NCBI RefSeq assembly: GCF_004339675.1
Contig: NZ_SLVM01000008.1
Location: 62,001-126,000 of the forward strand
Length of the DNA stretch: 64,000 nucleotides
Direction: 5' to 3'
Origin: Rhodovulum steppense
GTDB taxonomy: Bacteria; Pseudomonadota; Alphaproteobacteria; Rhodobacterales; Rhodobacteraceae
Shown: positions 58,127 to 64,000 of the stretch, in pieces
Position numbering within the stretch: the first letter of the stretch is position 1
Layout of the letters: each line of letters begins with the position of its first letter
Made by a program: the position numbers and the translations under genes
The notes under the pieces: generated by a model
Database searches by the model: none
The model's input: only the letters and a program-made list of their open reading frames with translations
What the model was told of the DNA's origin: nothing

Positions 58127-59223
58127 CGCTGCATTTCTACTTCGCGCGCAAGTTCACGCTGCTGGTCTTCGGCCTGTTCGGGATCTTCGCCGCGATCCTG
58201 GTGCTGTTCGACATGGTCGATCAGATCAGGCGGTTCGAGATCGGCAGCATCGGCTTTCGCGAGGCGCTGCATTTGTCGGCGCTGAAGGTACCTGCGGATC
58301 TCTACACGATCCTGCCGCTGGTCGTGGTGCTGGCGACGGTGGCGCTGTTCCTGGGGCTTGCGCGGACCTCGGAACTGGTGATCACGCGGGCCTCGGGGCG
58401 GTCGGCGCTGCGCGCGCTGGTCGCGCCGGTGATGGCCGCGCTGGTGCTGGGCGGGATCGCGGTGGCGATCATGAACCCGATCGTGGCGGCCACGTCCAAG
58501 CAGTACCGGCTGGTCACTGACCGCTACAAGACCGGTGAGACCAGCGTGCTGTCGGTCAGTTCCGAGGGGCTGTGGCTGCGCGAGGGCAGCGACGAGGGCC
58601 AGATCCTGATCCGCGCGGCGCGCACCAATCCCGAGGGCACGCGGTTCTTCGACGTGACCTTCCTGGCCTTTGGCCAGGACGGCCAGCCCGCCTGGCGGAT
58701 CGAGGCGGCAGAGGCCGTGCTGGGGGTCGGAAGCTGGGAGATGCGGGAGGCCAAGCGCTGGAGTTTCGACGCGGAAACGCCCAATCCGGAACTGGCCGCG
58801 ATCGAGCAGCCGCTTCTGTCGCTGCCCTCGGACCTGACCAGCCAGCGCATCCGCGACGGCTTTGCCCGGCCGTCGGCGATCGCGATCTGGGACCTGCCCG
58901 AATTCATCGCCGGGCTGGAACGGGCGGGCTTTTCGGCGCGGCCGCACCGGGTCTGGTTGCAGATGGAGCTGGCGCAGCCGCTCTTGCTGGCGGCGATGGT
59001 GCTGCTGGCGGCAGGCTTCACCATGCGCCACACGCGGTTCGGGCGCACCGGGCTGATGGCGATGCTGGCGCTGGGGCTGGGTCTTGGGCTTTTCTTCCTG
59101 CGCAATTTCGCGCAAGTCTTGGGCGAAACCGGGCAGATCCCCATAGCCCTTGCCGCCTGGAGCCCGCCGGTCGCGGGCATCCTGTTCTCGCTGGGGGTTC
59201 TGCTGCACCTGGAGGATGGCTGA
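58123..59223 (+). CDS. lptG: LptG, lipopolysaccharide export permease
   Basis: Second YjgP/YjgQ-family permease, 366 residues, partner of LptF. It has the N-terminal LHFYFARKFTLLVFGLFGIF segment, a periplasmic jellyroll domain in the middle, and three C-terminal membrane helices starting at LAQPLLLAAMVLLAAGF. The start overlaps lptF, and its stop shares one base with the lptD ATG (TGATG), giving a coupled lptF-lptG-lptD unit. Confidence 0.93.
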   Translation: MTLHFYFARKFTLLVFGLFGIFAAILVLFDMVDQIRRFEIGSIGFREALHLSALKVPADLYTILPLVVVLATVALFLGLARTSELVITRASGRSALRALVAPVMAALVLGGIAVAIMNPIVAATSKQYRLVTDRYKTGETSVLSVSSEGLWLREGSDEGQILIRAARTNPEGTRFFDVTFLAFGQDGQPAWRIEAAEAVLGVGSWEMREAKRWSFDAETPNPELAAIEQPLLSLPSDLTSQRIRDGFARPSAIAIWDLPEFIAGLERAGFSARPHRVWLQMELAQPLLLAAMVLLAAGFTMRHTRFGRTGLMAMLALGLGLGLFFLRNFAQVLGETGQIPIALAAWSPPVAGILFSLGVLLHLEDG

Positions 59224-61397
59224 TGCGGCGCGCTCCTGCTCCCCTTGCGGCCCTGGCCGCGGCGCTGGTCGCCGCGGGCACGCTGCTGCCGGGGGCGGCA
59301 CCGGCCCAGACCGGCCGCCCGGCCGCGAGCGCGCCCGCCGACCTGCCCGCCATGCTGATCGCGGACCGGGTCAGCGTGGGGGAATTGCGCCAGCTTGTCG
59401 CCGAGGGCAATGTCGAGGTGCTGCACGGCCAGACGCGGCTGCGCGCCACGCGCATCGTCTATGACCGCGAGGGCGACCGGCTGAGCATCGAGGGGCCGAT
59501 CCTGCTGACCACGGGCGTGGACACGGTGCTGGTGGCCGACAGCGCCGCGTTGTCGGCGGATCTGTCCGAGGGCATCCTGCGGTCGGCCCGGATGGTGCTG
59601 GACCGCCAGTTGCAGATCGCGGCGGCCGATATCCAGCGCGTCTCGGGGCGCTACACGATGCTGGACCGGACCGTGGCCTCGACCTGCCGGGTCTGTTCGG
59701 ACTCCGAGGTGCCGCTATGGCAGATCCGCGCCCGGCGGGTCGTGCATGACGAGCAGGAGCGCCAGCTGCAATTCGATGATGCGCGGTTCGAGGTGCTGGG
59801 CGTGCCGGTCTTCTACCTGCCGCGCCTGCGGGTGCCCGACCCGTCGGTGGAGCGTGCCACGGGCTTTCTGACGCCGGGGCTCCGGGTGACCGACCAGTTG
59901 GGCACCGGGGTGAAGCTGCCCTATTTCCTGACGCTGGGCGATCACCAGGATCTGCTGATCACGCCCTATGTCTCGACCAGCCAGACGCGCACGCTGGAAC
60001 TGCGCTACCGCCGCGCCTTTCGCAACGGGGCGTTCGAGGCCGAGGGCGCGATCTCGCGCGATGACCTGCGGCCGGGCGAGACGCGCTATTACCTGTTTGC
60101 CGGGGGCGGGTTCGACCTGCCGCGCGACTTCCGGCTGGACTTCAATATCGAGGGGGTGTCCGATCCCGCCTATCTGCTGGATTACGACTATTCCGACAAG
60201 GACCGGCTGGACAGCGCGCTGGCGCTGACCCGGGCGCGGCGGGACGAGCTGATCGCCGCCGACCTGATCTATTTCCAGACGCTGCGCGAATCCGAGAGCA
60301 ACCAGACGATCCCGTTCCTGGTGGGCGATCTGAGCTATACCCGACGGATCGCGCCGCCGGTGATCGGCGGGATTGCCGGGTTCACGCTTGCCGCCCATGG
60401 CCATCAGCGCCGGTCAAGCGATCCTGTGGACGGCCTCGATCTGGCACGGTTTTCGGCTGGTCTGGACTGGCGGCGCGACTGGGTGTTGGGCAATGGTGTG
60501 ATGCTGGGCGCGCTGGGGGCGCTGGACATCGACCATTACCGCATCGGGGACGATCTGAATTTCGAGGGCAGCCGCACCCGGACCACGCCCGCGGCGTCGG
60601 TGGAATTGCGCTGGCCGCTGGTCAAGGCGGGGGCGGGCGGCGCGACCCATGTGCTGGAACCCGTCGCGCAACTGGTCTGGAGCCGCGAGGACAAGGACGG
60701 CGTGCCCAACGAGGACAGCGTGCTGGTCGAGTTCGACGAGGCGAACCTGTTCTCGCTGACGCGCTTTGCGGGCGAGGATCTGCGCGAGGCGGGGCTGAGG
60801 GCCAATCTGGGGCTGGGCTGGACACGCTATGACCCGGCGGGCTGGTCGCTGGCGCTGATGGTGGGGCGGATCTGGCGCGAGGACGACCTGGGCCAGTTCG
60901 CGCCCGGCTCGGGGCTGGACGGGATGCGGTCGGACTGGCTGGCGGCGTTCACGCTGGACCTGCCCGGCAATCTGAGCCTGTCGAACCGGGCGGTCTTTGA
61001 TGATGGGTTCGACTTTACCCGCAACGATCTGAGGGTGACGTGGGATGGCGAGCGGGTGGAACTGGCGTCAAGCCTGCTATGGGCCGAGGCGAACCCGGCC
61101 GAGAACCGCCCGGACGACCGGTCGGAATGGGTGATGGATGCCGCCTACCGGTTCCGCGACAACTGGATCGGCAAGACCGACTGGCGCTACGATTTCGTCG
61201 CCGACCGCGCCGCAAGGGCCGGTATCGGTCTGGAATACCGCAACGAATGCGTGGCGGTCGATCTTTCCCTCTCGCGTCGGTTCACCTCGTCGACTAGTGT
61301 AGATCCGAGCACGGATTTCGGCGTCACCGTGTCGCTGGCAGGGTTTGGCGCGCGCGGAGACGGGGCGGGCCTTGCGCGGCGTTGTGCAAGGTTCTGA
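59223..61397 (+). CDS. lptD: LptD, outer-membrane LPS assembly protein
   Basis: LPS-assembly beta-barrel, 724 residues. A Sec signal peptide (APLAALAAALVAAGTLLPGAAPAQ, cleavage near residue 29) precedes an OstA/LptA-like periplasmic domain (about 45-180). A 26-strand-type barrel with alternating hydrophobic residues follows. Two cysteines lie close together (TCRVCSDSE, about 157-160) and two near the C-terminus (NECVAVDLS and the final LARRCARF), fitting the disulfides of LptD. Confidence 0.93.
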   Translation: MRRAPAPLAALAAALVAAGTLLPGAAPAQTGRPAASAPADLPAMLIADRVSVGELRQLVAEGNVEVLHGQTRLRATRIVYDREGDRLSIEGPILLTTGVDTVLVADSAALSADLSEGILRSARMVLDRQLQIAAADIQRVSGRYTMLDRTVASTCRVCSDSEVPLWQIRARRVVHDEQERQLQFDDARFEVLGVPVFYLPRLRVPDPSVERATGFLTPGLRVTDQLGTGVKLPYFLTLGDHQDLLITPYVSTSQTRTLELRYRRAFRNGAFEAEGAISRDDLRPGETRYYLFAGGGFDLPRDFRLDFNIEGVSDPAYLLDYDYSDKDRLDSALALTRARRDELIAADLIYFQTLRESESNQTIPFLVGDLSYTRRIAPPVIGGIAGFTLAAHGHQRRSSDPVDGLDLARFSAGLDWRRDWVLGNGVMLGALGALDIDHYRIGDDLNFEGSRTRTTPAASVELRWPLVKAGAGGATHVLEPVAQLVWSREDKDGVPNEDSVLVEFDEANLFSLTRFAGEDLREAGLRANLGLGWTRYDPAGWSLALMVGRIWREDDLGQFAPGSGLDGMRSDWLAAFTLDLPGNLSLSNRAVFDDGFDFTRNDLRVTWDGERVELASSLLWAEANPAENRPDDRSEWVMDAAYRFRDNWIGKTDWRYDFVADRAARAGIGLEYRNECVAVDLSLSRRFTSSTSVDPSTDFGVTVSLAGFGARGDGAGLARRCARF

Positions 61398-61423
61398 GAG
61401 CAGGAAGAAGACGGAGGGACGGA

Positions 61424-62644
61424 ATGATCCGACGGATGGGCCTGGCGGTTGCGGCCGCGCTGGCGCTGATGGGCGCCGGGATCGCCTCCGCGCAGCAGGG
61501 CGGGTCCTTCGCGCCCCGGATGATCGTCAATGACCGGGCGATCACCAATTTCGAGGTCGAGCAGCGCATCCGCTTCCTGCGGCTCCTGGGCAACCCGCCG
61601 CAGATCGAGAAGCTCGCCATGGACGGGTTGATCGACGACCGGCTGCGCATGGCCGAGGCAAAGAGGCTGGGCGTGAGCGTCAGCCCCGAGCAGCTTCAGG
61701 CGGGCATGGAGGAATTCGCCTCGCGCGCCAACCTGGACGCCGAGCAGTTCATCGCCGCCATCGCGCAGGGCGGGGTCGAGGCCGAGACCTTCCGCGACTT
61801 CGTCGAGTCCGGGATCGCCTGGCGCGAGGTGGTGCGCGCCCGTTTCGGACCGCGCGCGCAGGTCACCGAGGCCGAGATCGACCGGGCGCTGGCGATCACC
61901 TCGCCGCGGGCGGCGGCGGCCGGCGTGCAGGTGCTGCTGTCGGAGATCGTGCTGCGCGCCGACACGCCGGAATTCCGCGCCGAGGCCGAGCGGCTGGTGC
62001 GCGAGTTGCGCGCCTCGATCCGCAACGAGGCCGATTTCGCCGCCGCCGCGCGGCAATATTCGGTGTCGCGCTCGCGCGGGGAAGGCGGGCGGATGGGCTG
62101 GCTGCCGCTGGGCAACCTGCCGCCCGCGCTGGCCGGTCAGGTGCTGACGCTGCGGCCGGGCCAGGTGTCGGAACCGATCGAGCTGGAAAACGCCATCGCG
62201 CTGTTCCAGCTGCGCGCGCTGCGCGAAGGCGGCGCGGCCACGCCCGAGGCGGTGTCGGTGGAATATGCCCGCTTCCTGATCCCCGGCGGCTCGCTGGCCG
62301 ATGCGATGCGCGTGAGCGCCCGGGTGGATACCTGCGACGATCTTTACGGTGTCGCCAAGGGCCTGCCCGAGGACAGGCTGCTGCGCGAGGTGCTGCCGGT
62401 GGCGCAGGTGCCGCAGAATGTCGCGATGGAACTGGCGCGGCTGGACGAGGGCGAGGTGTCCTATGGCCTTTCGACGCCGCAAATGGCGGTGGTGCTGATG
62501 CTCTGCGCGCGCACGCCCGATCTGGGCGATGGCGAGGTCGACCGCGAGGCGGTGCGCCGCCAGCTCGTCAACCAGCGGCTGGGCGGTTACGCCGAAAGCT
62601 ACCTTGCCGAGCTGAAGGCCGACGCGATCATCCGCGAACCATGA
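61424..62644 (+). CDS. surA: SurA-like periplasmic peptidyl-prolyl isomerase chaperone
   Basis: SurA/parvulin-family chaperone of 406 residues for outer-membrane proteins such as LptD. It has a Sec signal (MGLAVAAALALMGAGIASAQ), a SurA N-terminal helical domain (APRMIVNDRAITNFEVEQRI), and one parvulin-like domain (about 170-280, with RQYSVSRSRGEGGRMGWLPLGNLP). A second parvulin domain is not evident, so it is a one-domain SurA. A GGAGGG ribosome site is present. It overlaps pdxA by 4 bp. Confidence 0.9.
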   Translation: MIRRMGLAVAAALALMGAGIASAQQGGSFAPRMIVNDRAITNFEVEQRIRFLRLLGNPPQIEKLAMDGLIDDRLRMAEAKRLGVSVSPEQLQAGMEEFASRANLDAEQFIAAIAQGGVEAETFRDFVESGIAWREVVRARFGPRAQVTEAEIDRALAITSPRAAAAGVQVLLSEIVLRADTPEFRAEAERLVRELRASIRNEADFAAAARQYSVSRSRGEGGRMGWLPLGNLPPALAGQVLTLRPGQVSEPIELENAIALFQLRALREGGAATPEAVSVEYARFLIPGGSLADAMRVSARVDTCDDLYGVAKGLPEDRLLREVLPVAQVPQNVAMELARLDEGEVSYGLSTPQMAVVLMLCARTPDLGDGEVDREAVRRQLVNQRLGGYAESYLAELKADAIIREP

Positions 62645-63624
62645 CCGACCGCCCCATCGCGCTAAGCTGCGGCGAGCCCGCGGGCATCGGCCCCGAGATC
62701 GCCGCCAAGGCGTGGCGCGCGCTGGGGGCAAGGCTGCCCTTCTTCTGGATCGGCGATCCCGCCCATCTGCCCGAGGGCACGCCGCATGCCGAGATCCACG
62801 CCCCCGAGGAGGCGCTGCATGTCTCGGCCCGCGCGCTGCCGGTGCTGCGCCTGCCCTTCCCCGCCCCGGCCACGCCCGGCCGCCCCGCGCCCGAGAATGC
62901 GGCCTGCGTGATCGAGGCCATCGCGCGGGGCGTTTCGCTGGTGCAGGCGGGCCATGCCGCCGCGATCTGCACCGCGCCGATCAGCAAGCAGGCGCTGAAG
63001 GAGGGGGCGGGCTTTGCCCATCCCGGCCATACCGAATACCTGGCCCATCTGGCGGGGGTGGAGCGGGTGGTGATGATGCTGGCCTGCGCGGCCCTGCGCG
63101 TCGTGCCGGTGACGATCCACATCCCGCTGTCGGAGGTGCCCGCGGCGCTGGGGGCGCGGCTGCTGGAGGACACGATCCGCATCACCCATGCCGCGCTGAT
63201 CCGCGATTTCGGGATCGAGGCGCCGCGGCTCGCGGTCGCGGGGCTGAACCCGCATGCGGGCGAAGGCGGCACCATGGGACGCGCCGAGATCGACCTGATC
63301 GCCCCGGTGCTGGACCGGCTGCGGGCCGAGGGGATCGCGCTGACCGGCCCCCTGCCCGCCGACACGATGTTCCACGAGGCCGCGCGGCGGCGTTACGATA
63401 CGGCCATCTGCATGTATCACGACCAGGCGCTGATCCCGATCAAGACGCTGGATTTCGCGGGCGGGGTGAATGTCACGCTGGGCCTGCCCTTCATCCGCAC
63501 CTCGCCCGATCACGGCACGGCCTTCGACATCGCGGGCCAGGACCGGGCCGATCCCTCCAGCCTGATCGCGGCACTGGAGATGGCCAGCCGGATGGCGCGG
63601 GCGCGTGCCGCATGCTCGCGGTGA
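62641..63624 (+). CDS. pdxA: PdxA, 4-hydroxythreonine-4-phosphate dehydrogenase
   Basis: NAD-dependent dehydrogenase of pyridoxal 5'-phosphate synthesis, 327 residues. Family motifs are SCGEPAGIGPEI at the N-terminus, TAPISKQALKEGAGFAHPGHTEYLA with metal His, LNPHAGEGG, and MYHDQALIPIKTLDF with GLPFIRTSPDHGTAFDIAG. All three metal-binding His residues appear present. The start overlaps the surA stop (ATGA). Confidence 0.95.
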   Translation: MTDRPIALSCGEPAGIGPEIAAKAWRALGARLPFFWIGDPAHLPEGTPHAEIHAPEEALHVSARALPVLRLPFPAPATPGRPAPENAACVIEAIARGVSLVQAGHAAAICTAPISKQALKEGAGFAHPGHTEYLAHLAGVERVVMMLACAALRVVPVTIHIPLSEVPAALGARLLEDTIRITHAALIRDFGIEAPRLAVAGLNPHAGEGGTMGRAEIDLIAPVLDRLRAEGIALTGPLPADTMFHEAARRRYDTAICMYHDQALIPIKTLDFAGGVNVTLGLPFIRTSPDHGTAFDIAGQDRADPSSLIAALEMASRMARARAACSR

Positions 63625-63666
63625 TTGTATCGGCCGCGGCGGGACGGTATTTCCGCACTGAAGCGC

Positions 63667-64000
63667 ATGGGATGGGCCGGACTTGCCGTGAAACGCGTGG
63701 AACTTTCGCTGCGGGCCACGATGCTGTTCGTGGCGGTCCTGCTTCAGAACGCGGAGGCGACGCTGTATCTGCCGGGCTGGCTGATGGCGCAGCGGCCGGA
63801 TTTCGCCTGGCCGGGACCGGCGCAATATGCGGTGGCGGCGATCCTGATGACGCTGGCGGCGGCGGGCGTCGTGATCCTGGGCAAGCCGCGCTTTGCGGGC
63901 GCGCATGGCTGGGCGCTGGCGATCCTGGCCGGGGCCCTGCTGATGAGCGCGGCGGGGCATGTGCTGATGTCGGTGGCCACGCTGGGCGTGATGCCCGGCG
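63667..64000 (+). CDS. Putative membrane protein (3' partial)
   Basis: A frame open to the window edge, with strong G/C third positions, encoding at least 111 residues. The start may be ATG at 63667 or GTG at 63688. It is rich in hydrophobic segments: LRATMLFVAVLLQ, then AQYAVAAILMTLAAAGVVIL, then AHGWALAILAGALLMSAAG, pointing to three or more membrane helices. I do not recognise the family. The frame is continuous and uninterrupted; the gene extends beyond the window. It lies 42 bp after pdxA. Confidence 0.6.
   Translation, partial: MGWAGLAVKRVELSLRATMLFVAVLLQNAEATLYLPGWLMAQRPDFAWPGPAQYAVAAILMTLAAAGVVILGKPRFAGAHGWALAILAGALLMSAAGHVLMSVATLGVMPG

Overview
The window is high-GC (GC-rich third codon positions, long antisense open frames) and densely coding. 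Gene content points to a facultative, probably phototrophic, alphaproteobacterium of the Rhodobacter/Rhodovulum type (Rhodobacterales): molybdenum nitrogenase genes with fixABCX and an in-cluster rpoN, a form II RuBisCO (cbbM) operon behind cbbR, an fds-type NAD-linked formate dehydrogenase, and alphaproteobacterial lptFG-lptD-surA-pdxA order. No photosynthesis gene is in the window, so phototrophy is inference.

Layout. 1-972: 3' part of pqqE (+). 979-23966: a 23-kb nitrogen-fixation region, entirely on the - strand. In transcription order it holds nifA; nifB-fdxN-LRV-nifZ-nifT-SIR2-like; nifHDK; nifENX-DUF269-DUF683-fdxB; iscA-nifU-nifV-nifW-fixABCX; rpoN. Four units (nifB, nifH, nifE, iscA) have a recognisable sigma-54 -24/-12 promoter, and three of these have a perfect NifA site TGT-N10-ACA about 85-120 bp upstream of the expected start. 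24185-28587 (-): exoD-like gene, pssA, psd, an acyl-CoA synthetase and a lipoprotein. 28687-36582 (+): moaA, a LysR regulator and fdsGBA-fdhD-fdsD, ending in a clear terminator. 36647-41485 (-): a tightly overlapping operon btuC-btuD-btuF-exbB-exbD-exbD-tonB under a cobalamin riboswitch. 41947-44831 (-): copA and a CueR-type regulator, with a 19-bp-spacer MerR-family promoter. 44913-55367: cbbR (-) divergent from cbbFPT-gap-pgk-cbbA-cbbM-rpe (+). 55403-56872 (-): leucyl aminopeptidase. 57002-64000 (+): lptF-lptG-lptD-surA-pdxA and the start of a membrane protein.

How it works together. NifA and sigma-54 switch on nitrogenase structural genes, cofactor assembly (NifB, NifEN, NifX, NifV, FeS carriers) and electron supply (FixABCX, ferredoxins). 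Formate dehydrogenase, with MoaA for its molybdopterin, can give NADH and CO2, and the cbb operon fixes CO2. The B12 and copper genes are separate homeostasis modules.

Most unusual points: two consecutive ExbD-like proteins, the second with Asn in place of the essential membrane Asp; a substrate-binding BtuF-like protein with no signal peptide; a cbb-linked phosphoglycerate kinase with both catalytic-loop lysines replaced; a NifU whose scaffold domain has lost all three cluster cysteines and whose central ferredoxin domain is missing; and a SIR2-like protein in the nifB operon with the usual catalytic Asn replaced. No CRISPR array, insertion sequence, prophage, tRNA or rRNA gene was recognised.
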